64,000 nt of DNA from Apiosordaria backusii (GCA_030549205.1 JAUKTV010000004.1:1736001-1800000); one strand, 5' to 3'; shown: positions 32,439 to 45,072, counted from the stretch's first letter. The notes: generated from the sequence alone by a model not told the origin. Numbers and translations: made by a program.

Positions 32439-35400
32439 ATGAAGTAAGGAAACCCCGCGATCAAAATGGCAACGACATCCCGGTACTGACAGCATGGCCA
32501 AGGTTTGCAAAAGAGCTTGAGCAGGAAGCTGTTCCAGGTACGTACAGAATCTTCAATTCCTCCTGTTCGGTGCGATGTGCAATTGGACCAGCAAAGCGCG
32601 GCACATGCCGACCGAGACACGTTGTTGAGTGATCGTCAGCGGGACCCCCAGGAGCCCTGACCAAAACAACGCATTGTGGAGATATCAGACACAGTAGAAA
32701 CAATTAAGCATTGTACTAATGCCCGTCGTGGCATGCAGAATGGCGCGTCAAGTATCTCAACTACAAGCAGGGCAAGAAGCACGTCAAAGCAGTCGCTCGA
32801 GCCATCCACCGTGCAAGTGGTACGCCAACGCTGGCCAGACGCACCGAGGCTGATCAACAGCACTACAAGACACCCTCTAGCTACTTCAACATCGGTCACC
32901 ACTTCACACCACCGCCCCCGAAGGCCAATGATGGACTGCTTAGTGACGAGCTGGATGAGACAGGAAAGGCGAAATCCGTCAAGGTTGTAGCAACTCCATG
33001 GGACGATGAGCGATCAGGTCTGGCTCGGTCTCCGGGCAGTGATCTTCAGTATGGCAGCTTTGGGCCAGTGGCATCTCGTTCGAGTTATAGGAACGACTTT
33101 GAGCTCCCTGCGCCGGCGATGAAAGTCCCATCTCGAACCAATGACCATGGCGCACCTTCATCTCCCTTGAATCGTCTCACGTTGCACAGAAGTGCCTCCA
33201 TGGTGGCTGCGGTTCCGACTGGCTATCAGACTCCCTCCAAGGACAATCTTGGGGCAGACGGCTCGGCCACGACGCCTCGCCAACGCATGTCTCGGCTCTT
33301 TACGACCGGATCGCCACACACGCGCAACGCGTCGAGCAAATTCACTGGAGGAAACAAGATGGAAATCGGGATGCAAAATCTGGATTCCGTCCGATCTGCG
33401 GAACGTGACTTTTTCACCTTTCTCGACAGCGAACTGGCCAAGATTGAGTCGTTCTACAAGGAAAAGGAGGATCAGGCGACTGACCGTTTGATGGCACTGC
33501 GAGCGCAGCTGCATGAGATGCGCAACAGAAGAACGGCCGAGATCACGGAAGCAAGGAAGAAGCGCCAGACGGGCCGGAATCGGAGCCCTAGTGATGACGA
33601 TGCCGGTGAGCAGCAGAGCAAGGACGGCAGCCGTGATTGGATCGCCCCCTTGAAAGGCAAGTTTCTTAAGCCGGGACCCAATTCGAAAGCTCTCCAGAAG
33701 ATGACACAAACACCCGTTATGCACCCCAAAAACGTCGATGAAGGACGAGACTACGTTCGGAGACCTCCTGGAGACGATGTGCCCTACCGAAGTGCCAAAC
33801 GCAAGCTCAAAGTCGCATTGCAAGAGTTCTACCGTGGCCTGGAACTGTTGAAATCGTACGCCCTGCTCAACCGGACTGCGTTTCGCAAACTCAACAAGAA
33901 GTATGACAAGGCGGTTAAGGCCCGCCCGCCATACCGATACATGAATGAGAAAGTGAACAAGTCTTGGTTTGTCAACAGCGACATTCTCGATGGACATATC
34001 CGCACCGTGGAGGACCTCTATGCTCGATACTTTGAGCGTGGAAACCACAAGATCGCCGCTGGGAAGCTTCGAAACTTGAACAAGCGCCCAGGAGACTCCT
34101 CTGACAGCGCCTTCCGCAGCGGCCTTACGATTGGGCTTGGTGGTGTTTTTGCCATTCAGGGGCTCATCTACGGGGCTGAGCTCCTGTTCGATGATGATGA
34201 TGACCTCCGTACACAGACGGCGTACCTGATGCAGCTGTACGGAGGGTATTTCCTCATGCTGTTCCTGTTCATCCTCTTCACTCTCGACTGCCGCATGTGG
34301 ACCAAGAACAAGGTCAACTATCCCTTCATTTTTGAGTTTGACTCGAGAAACTTCTTGGACTGGAAGCAGGTGGCCGAGTTTCCTAGCTTTTTCTTTGCAC
34401 TCCTCGGCGTTTTCATGTGGCTCAACTTTTCGAGACTGGGTGACTGGGAGGACATGTACCTGTACTATCCAGTCATTCTGATCTGCATAACCCTGGGGAT
34501 TCTCTTTTTTCCGGCACCTATTCTTCATCACAAGGCCCGGAGGTGGTTTTTGTACTCGCATGTATGTCTCCCTTGTTCTTATTTTGGTGTGTATCATGCT
34601 GACCTGCTTCTAGTATCGGCTTCTCTTGTCAGGTTTATACCCAGTCGAGTTTCGGGATTTCTTTTTGGGCGATATTTGGTGTTCACTGACCTATGCTACC
34701 TGTGTGAGTCTCCTTTCCCACTCACTTGACTCCACTTCCGTTCAAAAGCTAATCAGGAATACAGAACGTTGAACTTTTCTTCTGCCTGTACGCAAACTCC
34801 TGGTACGACCCAGAGCAGTGCAACTCGTCCCACTCACGGCTCATGGGCTTCTTCGGCGCCCTCCCGCCGATATGGCGTGCCCTTCAGTGTATCCGCCGTT
34901 ACCATGACACCAAAAACGTCTTCCCCCATCTGGTCAACTGCGGGAAATACACCATGACGATCCTCACCGCCGTGTTCCTGAGCCTCTACCGCATTGAAAA
35001 CAGTCAGGTCAACCTGAGTCTCTTCATCACATTTGGAACAGTCAACGCAGTCTACTGCTCCATCTGGGACCTCTTTATGGATTTCTCTCTCCTCCAAGCC
35101 GGTGCCCGCCAAAAGCTGCTCAGAAACATCACGGCTTTGCGCCCAGTCAGCGTGTACTACATCATCATGACCTTGGATCCCATCCTCCGCTTCTCCTGGA
35201 TCTTTTACGCAATCTTCACCCACGACAGCCAGCACTCCACCATTGTTTCTTTCCTTGTAGCTTTTGCCGAGGTTTTCCGGAGAGGTATTTGGACCCTCCT
35301 CCGTGTAGAAAACGAACACTGCGCCAACGTAGCGCAGTACAAAGCCTCCCGCGACACGCCGCTGCCATACCATTTGAATACCTCCACCTCCAGCATGGAG

Positions 35401-36033
35401 GAACAAACCGCTGCACCATCACCACCAGCTGGTGGCTTGTTGGGTCCAGCTATCAACCCCCCTACCACAACTACTACTCCAAGTCCGGGTGGTAGCGTGG
35501 AGCAAGAACAAGAAGATCAAATCCAACCCTTGCATTCGTATCAACACCAGCGCAAACCCTCCACTATCCCCCCACGCACACCAGCGTCGCAAGTCCTCCA
35601 CCGCATCCCTACCAATGTCGGAGGTGGAGGAGGAGGAGGTGGTGGTGGTGGTACACCGCAGTCCATTGCCGTCTCTGACACCCCCGCCGAGGAATCCAGC
35701 GGTCCAGCGGCGACGTTTAGGAGGCGGTACACGGACACTATTGGGAAGAAGTCTATTCTTCAAGCGATGGCGGAGGCGCATAAACAAGATTTTGAGAAGA
35801 AGAGGTTGCCTGCTGGGGGGTCGTCTGAGCCGTTGACGGGGGCGAGGAGGGGGAGTAGACAGGGTCGTATTGTGGATGATGATGAGGGGGATATCAAATC
35901 TGAGGAAGAAGAAGAGGACGATGATGATGATGAGACGGGGAGTGTGCAAGAAGAAAGGATGAGGGTTAGGGAGGTGGAGGGGTTGGTTAATCGGGCGAGG
36001 GGGGTTCATGGGGGGGCAGAGGAGTCGGATTAG
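32439..36033 (+). CDS. SYG1: SPX-EXS phosphate exporter (SYG1/XPR1 family)
   Basis: Five exons (32439-32443, 32503-32537, 32739-34561, 34614-34703, 34765-36033) give 1073 residues. The first coding exon is just ATGAA; its join restores MKFAKELEQEAVPEWRVKYL, the classic SPX start. The SPX domain (about 1-410, interrupted by Ser/Thr-rich inserts) ends with KLKVALQEFYRGLELLKSY. It senses inositol pyrophosphates. Membrane helices start near residue 470 (LTIGLGGVFAIQGLIYGAEL). The EXS domain (about 600-880) shows YPVEFRDFFLGD, LMGFFGALPPIWRALQCIRR and YHDTKNVFPHLVNCGKYT. An acidic, Gly-run-containing cytosolic tail follows. Family members export phosphate or act in signalling. Introns are 59, 201, 52 and 61 bp with TACTGAC/TACTAAT branch sites. 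Confidence 0.94.
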
Positions 36034-36513
36034 GAGCGCCAGGTGGGGCTGAAGTAGTGTGTTTGTGAGTGATAGATACCCAGAGCATTGGGAGGTTGCA
36101 TGATACCTACGATTGCATTGTGCGGAATGGATGGATGCATAAAGGGGCATTACGTACTGAGTGGGATAGATGGATGCATACCCAGGGGTTGTTTGTTTCC
36201 TTGCATTTTTGGAGATTGGGCTGGACTCACTGGGAAAGGGTGCATTATAGACCTGGGAAGGAGCAAGCATAGTTACTTGTGTTATTATTCTGTTTCTTTT
36301 GTTTCAATACCAAATCATTATTATTCATCATTTCCCCATCTTTCGTTGTTACATGCCATGCAGGTGATGTCTATGTATGAAACTAATATGTCATTCTAGA
36401 ATGCCGAAAGGGTATTATCTTGATGCATTATCGCTCAACAACTCAACTTCGCTATAAAACCATTCATTCGTACAGATTCTCTCATCATCATATCAGGCAC
36501 CGCCGAGAAACTT
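36034..36513. other. Intergenic between convergent genes
   Basis: About 480 bp with an approximately repeated GGATGGATGCAT-like word (36127-36180). No gene seen. Confidence 0.55.
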
Positions 36514-38137
36514 CTAAGGGCGCCACTCCTTGTCAACCTTCTCCCAGTTATCCAAGAAACCCTTGTAAAACTTGAGACCGAGGCCAGGGTCCAAGGAACC
36601 AGTCGTGGCGCGGATGCTGTGCATGCTCAGCTGTGGGATACCCACATCAGCAGCCTTGCAGCCCATAGCGGCGCTCAGCATTGGGCCGACAGTGCCACCT
36701 GACCGGCTGTCGTTGCGGATCATGTGGCGCTGGTTGACAGTTCCGGCCAGAGAGGCAATCCTGTCCAGGATAGCCATTGATACGCTGTCGGTGGTCATGT
36801 GGGCAGAGGCGTCGACGCAAAGAGCAACACCAACGTTGAGGCGTGGTGAATGCTCGGCGAGGTTGGTCTGTGTGAAGTTGGGATGGGCGGCGTGGGTCAC
36901 GTCTGAAGAGACGAGGAAGGAATTGGCAAAGGTTTGACCCATAAGGCCTGGACCGAAGGAGGCAGAGCCATCTCTGTCGGCGAGTGACTCGACAGCACGC
37001 TCAACGGTCAGGGGAAGGAAGTTACCCCGAGCGCCCTGGCGGAGAAGGGAACCAATTTCCTCATCGTCGAAGAGGGCGACGACCTTGATGACACCTTCAT
37101 CCTCATCATGCTTGGCGTGGAGAAGAGCCATGAAGGCCGCCCACGAGCATAGCTTGTCGTCGATGCGGCCGGCAAAGATGAATTCCTTATCCAGACCACC
37201 GACTTGGGCAGGTTGGGAATCGTATAGTTCGAGCTCCCAGTTGAGGATTGTGCTATAATCTTGTACACCAAGTTCAGAAGCGATAAGCTTGACAAGCTTG
37301 GGAGGCTGTGTAGCGGTGAACGAACCGGCACCGCCGAGAGGGGGTTCGGACGAGGCGGTAGCGGCGCCGCTGAGACCGCTGTTGTCGAGACCAATGATTG
37401 GGACGGCTTCGGTTTCGCGGTTGTTGCGGCCCATCATGCCAATTCCAAAGTGAGGGGCGAGGGTAGGAATACGGGCAACTGGTTACGCTGGGTTAGCTTG
37501 TGAACATTCAGGGCCTGGGGTGTGTATGGGAGGACATACTTGGCCAGTCAAGCTTGGCGAGCTTCACCGTTGTCTTGCCCGTATCAGGGTCTCTGACAAT
37601 GACGCGGCCACCAATGCTCAGGTCTCTGTCCCACCAAGTCTCGTTCAAACCGCCGGCATATTGCGCGACGCCCAATTGAATGTATCCATTGTTTCCAGGC
37701 TTGGTGCTTGTGGGCTTGAGGCGGGCGGTGAGCGCGTCGATGTGGCCGGCGATCATGGCAGCGCCGTTCCCGGGTTTGTAGGCCTTGCCAACAGCGAAGG
37801 CGATGATGGAGCTGCCATTGCGAGTAACGAAGTACTTTCCGCCGGGCTCCAGCTTGCCAATCCAGCTATCGCGATGGGAAAGCTCCTTGTAACCAGCCTT
37901 GGTGAGCTTCTCTTTGAAGTAACCGACAGCATGGAAGACGGTAGGGTTCTCGGTCATGAACTCGCAATATGGCTTCGTGAAGGCTTCGGGCTTGAGCTCC
38001 CTGGCATCGACCTTGTTGAACCCATCATTAGAGACGGGAGAAGCGCGCGACGCCATCATAGCCTGCTCCATCGCCATGGAACGAATGGACAGGTTGGAAT
38101 CGCGAGCCCGGATGAAGGCAGGAGTATGGCGAGTCAT
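36514..38137 (-). CDS. Aspartyl aminopeptidase (M18)
   Basis: Two exons, 38137-37540 and 37478-36514 (61-bp intron, phase 1), give 520 residues. M18 enzymes remove N-terminal Asp/Glu and form large dodecamers with a two-zinc active site. Visible motifs are AMIAGHIDALTARLKP (zinc His), YIQLGVAQYAGG, WWDRDLSIGGRV, the join DWPIARIPTLAPHFG, FAGRIDDKLCSW (bridging Asp), ALFDDEEIGS (catalytic Glu pair), SDVTHAAHPN and a final MHSIRATTG. Length fits DNPEP/Ape4-type proteins. The roughly 50-residue N-terminal extension (MTRHTPAFIRARDSN) is Arg-rich and could target mitochondria, or translation may begin at a later Met. The cytosol is the usual location. Confidence 0.94.
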
Positions 38138-39180
38138 CGTGAAGGTGGTGGCGCAATTGATGAGGGGTAGGGGTCGATCGAGGGTGTCGTGTCAACGGCG
38201 ATGATGAATTGAGCCAGAGTTTGGTACGAATTGAGGAAACGGATGAAGCTGAGCTTGTGGCAGAAGTGATGGAAGTGGTTGGAGGATGACTGGTTGCGGC
38301 CGAGCTTAAGGTTGGTCTGGCGGGAGTGGCTTATCCGATCCATGTCCGGGCGGCGTTGTGCCTTGTGCCTGGCGCTTTATCTTATCGGTGAGCGGTGCCT
38401 GGCAGCTGTCCTCGGGACCTGCCGTGGTGATCATGCAGACGCCGAAGACAACACATGACCTCTTCAATATTCAACTATTGGTAAATAGCTCTTAGTTGAA
38501 AGCTACCTTTTCAGTTTAGACACACCGATTGGGCCACCTCTTTCTCGTTGCCAGCTACAAGCGGCTCAACGAGGGAGAACGACATCCACCTCAAGAATGC
38601 CAAGATTCCCAAGGGATGCAAGATCTCTTGGCGCGCAGCTTGCTGTCGTCACTTGTGGGTGGAGGGTGTGGGGCACGCGACATGGCGGTCCTGATGGGAA
38701 TCTCCAGCGCAATCAAATTCTCAAGATCTTGAGATATGGATCTATAGGATACCTAGCTGTGAAATTCTTTCCCATTTCCCGACATCGAAGTCTTTTGCTT
38801 CATGACGTCTAGTCTTCGTTGATTGGCTGCTGACAAGGCAATACACGCGCTTGCATTGCCTTGCCTCGGCTGGATGACGATTAGTGTACGCCGAAAAGTC
38901 AAGCTTCAAGACTGCACCGCCACTTTCTTATTCTTTCCTTGGGAAGGAACTTCTAGAAAGCATCTGTATATTCTTCTCGTATTCAGTAGCCGACATATCA
39001 GCCCATTTGGTATATTTCCAAGAAACCTATCGGTCGTGCCAGCTGGGTGCGGTGTGCCTTCATTTCACCGACTGTCATTTCAGATTTCAATTTACTGTTG
39101 CACAAAATCCTGGGATCTGCTACCTAGTGGCTCTCTCAGCCATATCGATACTTGGACGGTGTAGCCAACATAGCAAAACG
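38138..39180. other. Divergent promoter region, M18 (-) / PAF-AH-like (+)
   Basis: About 1.04 kb with no recognisable gene. Confidence 0.5.
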
Positions 39181-40852
39181 ATGCCGCTCTTGTCCTCCCT
39201 TCTGAATCCCATTCCCGGGTTTCCCGAGTATACCGGCCCCTACAAAGTTGGCACCGTGGATGTCGAGATTCCAGTATCGGAACTTCCATCCAACCCGAAA
39301 CCAGAAGGCGCGGCAGATATTCACACAGTCCTGTTCAGGATATTCTATCCCACTGTACCTGAGGCTCATGGAAAGTATATCACATGGCTTCCCGCGCCCC
39401 AACGACTTCACATAGAAGCCTATGCCCAGTTTCTTGGCCTTGGCTCTAAAGCTGCATCTGTTCTTTCGTGAGTGCTCTATATAACTCCAGTTTAGATTCT
39501 GGTAACACAACTGACCTCTTACCAGATTCCTTCCCCGGCACCTCCACTGGACCACCGTCCCAGCCATCAAGAATGCCGCCCTATTGTCTCCCCCAGTTGA
39601 GCACCCTGGATCAAGGTGGCCCACCATGATTTTCTCCCATGGCTTGGGAGGTAACCGCAACGCCTACAGCCATCTCGCCGGCTCGCTAGCCTCTCACGGA
39701 GTGGTAGTCATCTGCCCTGAACACCGCGACCAGAGCGCCGCTCTCACCCTCATCCGCGACCCTCACAACCCCAAAAAGACCACCCCCTTCGCCCTCCCCT
39801 ACCTCCAAATCCCCCACAACCAAACCCCTGAGATCTGGTCAAAGCGCAATTCCCAACTCGGCATCCGCCTCTGGGAACTCGACATCATCTTCGAAGCCAT
39901 CCTCGCCATCGACCGCAACGACCACAAAGTCATTTCCTCCAACCTCAACACCAGCACCCCTGCCTCCACCCTCTCTGCGTTCCACGATAAACTCGACATC
40001 CTCGAACCCGGCAAAGTAATTTTCGCGGGGCACTCCTTTGGCTCCTCGACGATGGTCCAATTCCTCAAATCAGTGTTTTACTCCTCCCACCCTTCTTTGA
40101 ACGATCCCGCTAACAGGCTATTCACCCCCCAGCCCAACTCGGCGATTAAATCGCAGATTAACGGCCATAACCCAACAATCCTGTTGGACATGTGGTGTTT
40201 CCCTTTGCTGTCAGCCTCCACAGACGCGCTCTATCGTTTACCTCTACCCTGTTACTCTGTGCCACAACAACAACAGCAAGCGTCAAAGATACTCGCAGTG
40301 GAGTCCGACCAGTTCTTCAAATGGGGGTCGCATCTTCACCGCACTGCCAAAATCCTTTCGTCTGACCCTACCGCTGATGTGGTAGCATCAACAACCGACC
40401 ATCACCCAAAGCCATATCTCTTTTACGTAGAGAAATCCGCGCATCTAAGCCAGTCAGACTTTGCGGTGCTGTTCCCATGGCTGACGAAGAAGGCTTTTGG
40501 GTCGGAGACGCCGGACAAGGTGCTGAGTTTGAATACCAGGGCTGTGGTGCAGTTTTTGAGGGTTAATCAGGTGGAGGTGGGGGAGTCGAAGGTGGAAGGG
40601 GAGAGGGGCGATGTGCTGGGTCAGGGGGTGGGGACAGAGGTGGAGAAGTGGAGGTGGGTTGATGTGGTGGGGATGGGGGGAAAGGCGTATCCTTCTGAGT
40701 TGGAGATGATGAAGGAGGAGAGGGGGAGGGAGGAGGTGGAGAGGGCGAGGAGGGAGGAGAAGGGGATGGAGGAGGAGATGGAGCCTGGGGCTGGGGTTGG
40801 GGAAGGGGGGGAGGTGAGGGAGAGTGGGGTGACGGGTGGGGAGAGGTTGTGA
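39181..40852 (+). CDS. Platelet-activating-factor acetylhydrolase-like lipase
   Basis: Two exons, 39181-39467 and 39526-40852 (58-bp intron, phase 2), give 537 residues. It is an alpha/beta hydrolase of the PAF-AH type II family, which removes short or oxidised acyl chains from phospholipids. Motifs are PTMIFSHGLGGNRNAYSHLA (oxyanion region), VVICPEHRDQSA, the nucleophile elbow IFAGHSFGSSTM, the acid-bearing LLDMWCFPL and the His-containing FYVEKSAHLSQSDF. The ends GPYKVGTVDVEIPV and WLP are usual for fungal members. No signal peptide is evident. The last ~100 residues are Glu/Gly/Arg-rich low-complexity encoded by GGG/GAG codons, an extension beyond the domain. Confidence 0.88.
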
Positions 40853-41283
40853 CGAGGTTTTGTGGGGTTGCCAGGCTGAAGATAGAGTTTAATTGTTGGT
40901 TTTTCTGGGTATAGATTTGGATGTGGGACGTACAGGAGTGTTAGAGTGTAAATTGGACTGGCGTTAGAAGACAGCTACGATTGTATAAAGTGTAGTACTA
41001 AGTATCAGTGTTTTCAGAAATATTATTTTATTAATTATTTCAGTAGCGCCATAATATAGCACATGCTCCGGTGTTGTCTCAACCAAGGTATAAACAAGGG
41101 GTATCATCACATCCTCCTAGACAAAAGAAACATTGCTCAAACGAATGACTAGCAAACTGCCGAAACCTGTTAACCTAGTCAGGTCAGCGCTATTCATGAA
41201 CATCATAAACAAAAGAAACCACTTAGACCCTTCAACGAGCGAACATATCCTTTCCCCTGGCCCTTCACACGAGCCAATTTCCA
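40853..41283. other. Intergenic between convergent genes
   Basis: About 430 bp, with an AT-rich block near 41020-41045. No gene seen. Confidence 0.6.
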
Positions 41284-42618
41284 TCACCGATAAACAGGAA
41301 ACCCCTCCCCATCCAGCGGGATCAACTCCTCCTCCCCCTCCACGCCCCCCAACCAAGCCCGTATCCTTTTTTTGCTGTCCACCTTGGTATCCATCACCTT
41401 CCCCTCCTTGATCTTTTTATCCAGCAACTTCTTCTTCTTTGCCAGCTCACTATTTGACACTCCGCCACTCCCCCTCGTCTTGGTGATCACCACCCCCCCT
41501 GGTTGGAGGTGTACCTGTCCCCCTCCCCCTGACCCTCCTCCTCCTCCACTTTGTTGCTTCTCTGTTTTTTCTAGTGTCGCTTTTTTAGGAGCTGGCGGTG
41601 GTGAAGCAAGTGACTTTCCCTTTTTCGACCTCGCCCCCTCAGTCAAAAGCCACATTACCGGCCCGATCGGTCGTTTAGGGGAGGAGGATTTTTTGTTGTT
41701 GGTGGTGGTGGTGGTGGGGGGGTTGATGACTTTGGGGGCGGGTTTGGAGGTTGGTTGGGTGGTTTTTACACCAGCTGGGGTGGGTTTTCGGACGGGGGAG
41801 ATGGATTCGATTCTTGTGAGGGTTAACCCGGAAGTTCGGGGGCTGGCGGTGATTGCTTCTGTTGGGCGGCCTGTTGAAGTCGTGATGATGGTTGGGTAGG
41901 AGGATTTTGGGTTGGAGCCTGAGCGGTGGCTTTTCAGGGCGGGGGATATGGGCGGTTTGAGGAGGTGGTTGTCTTTGCTGGTGGTGCTTCTTTCTGGGCT
42001 GGAGCTGGGAGAGGGGGAGGAGGGGGAGGGGGAGGGGGAGGGGGTGGTGTCTTCTATGGTGATTTTGGGGGAGTTTGGTTGGGATATGGGCTCCATATGA
42101 GGGTGTGGTAGGGGTTGTGGCTCTGGTTCTGGTTTTGGTTTTTGTTGTGATATTGGTTGCATGTGAGGGTGTGGTAGGGGTTGGATTTCGGGTTGTGGTT
42201 CTGGTTTTGGTTGTGTCTGGTAGTCCCATTCGTCTATACAAGAATCGATGTCAGTGGTAGTTCGAACTGGAACGGGTGAGTGGCATGATAACATACCATT
42301 GGGAAGTTTCCTCGCACGCCAGAAGTACTTGTTGTCCTCGCTTATGTACCATTCTGACCATGATCCGGGACCTTTTGATGTTGAGGCCTTCTTTGATTTT
42401 GACTTCGTCCTTGCAGGTTTGGGCTTCTTGGCTTTCGATGGCTCTTCAGATATTGTGGGCATCTTTGTACGACGGGAGCCCTTGGGGACGCTATACGTTG
42501 GCGTTGGCTCGGCTGTTGCGCCCTTGGCGGGCGGCGAATTGGATGTTGGCCATAGTGACAGCCAAAAATCCCGGTTGGGATGCGTGGGAATGTTGTATTC
42601 CCTTGGTTTGGATGCCAT
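41284..42618 (-). CDS. Basic Pro/Ser-rich low-complexity protein, unknown function
   Basis: Two exons, 42618-42297 and 42233-41284 (63-bp intron), give 423 residues. The N-terminal part has a short ordered block, GSWSEWYISEDNKYFWRARK followed across the splice by LPNDEWDYQTQ, which reads like a small WW-like/aromatic domain conserved in fungi. The rest is Pro-, Ser-, Lys- and Thr-rich disordered sequence with a Gly-rich patch and a basic KKKKLLDKKIKEGKV helix. The intron is a multiple of three with no stop, so unspliced RNA would also be translatable; splicing is chosen because donor GTATGT and acceptor TATAG are perfect. No function can be named. Confidence 0.65.
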   Translation of the reverse strand: MASKPREYNIPTHPNRDFWLSLWPTSNSPPAKGATAEPTPTYSVPKGSRRTKMPTISEEPSKAKKPKPARTKSKSKKASTSKGPGSWSEWYISEDNKYFWRARKLPNGMLSCHSPVPVRTTTDIDSCIDEWDYQTQPKPEPQPEIQPLPHPHMQPISQQKPKPEPEPQPLPHPHMEPISQPNSPKITIEDTTPSPSPSPSSPSPSSSPERSTTSKDNHLLKPPISPALKSHRSGSNPKSSYPTIITTSTGRPTEAITASPRTSGLTLTRIESISPVRKPTPAGVKTTQPTSKPAPKVINPPTTTTTNNKKSSSPKRPIGPVMWLLTEGARSKKGKSLASPPPAPKKATLEKTEKQQSGGGGGSGGGGQVHLQPGGVVITKTRGSGGVSNSELAKKKKLLDKKIKEGKVMDTKVDSKKRIRAWLGGVEGEEELIPLDGEGFPVYR

Positions 42619-43936
42619 TGTCTGCTCAATGAGCAACAGTCATTTGTATTCAGTGTGTTCGCCAAGAACATCAGAATAGGACAAGTCTACACATGAACCA
42701 AATGTGCTTACGAATTATGCCTGTTGCAGAATAGGGCTTGTTGCCGGGATTCATGAATGTGAATGAAGAGAAATTTCAGAGACGAAGTTGGAGAGCTGTG
42801 GGTCAACCTATAAGTATGAGCTCACAGAAAGAGCCGCAAAGGGGTCAGACGACGGTCTAGCGGGTAGCGCGAAGCGGCCAGCTTCATCCGGGCATTTGAA
42901 GAGCGGAGTGGCAACGCCGATTAACATGACTAGATGATTTGTTGGAAGAGCCGGTTCTCCCAATAAGACAGTTTTCGAGGTAAGCGGGGCCATCAGACAC
43001 CACATAACGGTCGACACCAGACCGGATGCTGTCATCCAACAACCTTTGATGGCTCTTGGTTCGTAGCAAATGACAAGCAAGCTCAGATCTGATGTCAACC
43101 TATCGAGGCGGCCTCATAAATACTTTGCATGCTCCTAGGCGCGATTCGGCTCAGGTCTGCATGCTTGGCGCCCAACGTGTCATGGTGCCAACGCAGGTCG
43201 GTGGGCGACCCACTCCATACTCACATGATATATGTGCGGTCAGTCCAAACAAAGAATGACATATATCATGCTGGATGTGGGGATGGAAGGAATGGAAAAG
43301 AAATAACCTGCCTCTTACCCGGATGGCATGTCGATTTCGGCTTTCTACCAGGTACGCTTCGGGCCGTGAGAAACATCCGATCCTGGCTTCCAATGAGATT
43401 CAATGAATTGGAAAAAGAACCACAGTTCGGATGGGGCCTAAGGCGGGTGACAGATCGGATCGGATTCTCTTGATTGCGTTTGGAAATTCGTGTGTCGCTG
43501 TGAGCCAGTCAAACTGAGCATGCAACCTCGCCCATCATCGGCTGGTCGGGTGTATGACTGTGTCCGATCAACATCATGATGTTGCTGTTGCCTCATATTT
43601 GGGTGTGGGCCCATTTTGAGCAACCGCTGACTGATAGGTTGGGACGATTGTCATTGAGAAACCTTGAAGGCTTCAACGGGCTGAGACGGCCGCTAGCATG
43701 CGTAGGTAGGTACTATATGCTTCAAGGCAGTGGTATTGTTTGATCACATAAGACGACATAAAGGCTTGGGGTATTGTAAAGACATGTAACGACTAGGTTT
43801 CCAAGATCTGGATTCCATTCCCCATCCGCGTGGATACTAGCTTACCTATGGGACCAAGTAAGCTGGTGCCTTGTACTGGCTAGTATAGCATCCGATCTGT
43901 GGTCCGTCCAGTCTTGAAACAGTACAACTAACTACC
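42619..43936. other. Intergenic, 1.3 kb
   Basis: No recognisable gene. A CGTAGGTAGGTAC word occurs near 43700. Confidence 0.55.
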
Positions 43937-45003
43937 TTACTCTGGCTCCTGGTGAGACCACTTAGCCTTTACTGTGTCCACGTCGAAATTACAAAGCTCC
44001 GCTTTGCGAACAACTCCTCGAGCCTTTGCTATAACCGGCGCGTCGATCATCTTCCCATCGAGAGTATAAGCCCCTCTTCCTTGGCGAGTCGAGGCTTTGT
44101 CTGCTGCGATGAGTATCCGCACTGACCAAATCACTTCTTCCTCAGATGGTGAAAAGACTTCCTGTGTGACCTCGACCTGACTTGGGTGGATGCATTGCTT
44201 TCCATTGAAGCCATGCCGCACCCCGTCAAGGCATTCCTCGCGGAGGATTTTCGGGCCCATCTCCCCCTTGTAATTGGTACACACCAGATCAATGGTGCTT
44301 GGCAAGTTGTGTGCCCGGCTTGCCGTGACGATGGCTGCTCTGGCGTAGAGGAACTCGGTTAGGCTTGGAGTTCGGGTCAAGGACAAGTCATTGGCGAAGT
44401 CTTCGGCGGCGAAAATCAAGCCAGTGAGGTATGGAGACGCCTTGCATATGGCAGATAAGTCCATTATTGCCTTTGCGGATTCAATTGAGGCGATGATCTG
44501 CAGTGGTGAGGCCTGGCTATCGGATGTGTCGCGGAAATGGTGGATGACATTGGTGACAAAATGGAGGTCAGAGGCCGAATCAACTTTGGGCACCACCACT
44601 GAATCAACATTCGGGCTTGCAAGCTACATTCTGTAAGTCTGTCCATATACAGCAGAAGTATATGCCCTGATGCTACTCACTATCTCGGTCAGGTCGCTCA
44701 AGGCGTGCCCACTCGGCACGGCGTTAATTCTGACTGACTGTTCACGGATAGATGCAGGTCGGGGTTGGCTGAGAAACTCCCGCAGAGCTGCGCGTGCCTC
44801 GGCCTTCTTGCCCGACGTAACAGAATCCTCCAGGTCGTATGCGACACAATCAACGCGAAGACTGCGCGACTTCTCAAGCATCCGAGTAGACGAGCTCGGG
44901 ACTGATGACCAGGTTAGGGCATTGAATCTCAGCGTGCGAAACAAGCAAAGCATTTCTTACCATATAGGAGGGCCCGTCTCAAGACTGACATGTTTCGAGC
45001 CAT
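43937..45003 (-). CDS. CitE / HpcH-HpaI aldolase family lyase
   Basis: Three exons (45003-44961, 44901-44681, 44623-43937; introns 59 and 57 bp) give 316 residues. Family members are TIM-barrel C-C lyases of citrate-lyase-beta type that act on CoA thioesters or oxo-acids with a divalent metal. The N-terminal join reads RRALLYVPSSSTRMLEKS, then VDCVAYDLEDSV (metal-binding Asp/Glu region), a Val-rich VVVPKVDSASDLHF strand, IIASIESAKAIMDL, LIFAAEDFANDLSLTRT and GKQCIHPSQVEV. All are diagnostic. Mitochondrial targeting is not obvious. Substrate cannot be deduced; malyl- or citramalyl-CoA-type activity is possible. The ATG at 45003 is the first that gives the conserved start. Confidence 0.9.
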
Positions 45004-45072
45004 ACCGGCTACCAAGTAGGTATCAGCGAAACAGTTTGTGGTGGCGGTGACGGTCAGGCTGGGTTGCGAAAA

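Noticed and set aside
33158..34597. 479-codon open frame antisense to SYG1/XPR1
   Set aside because: Antisense shadow of the exporter gene with no family motif.
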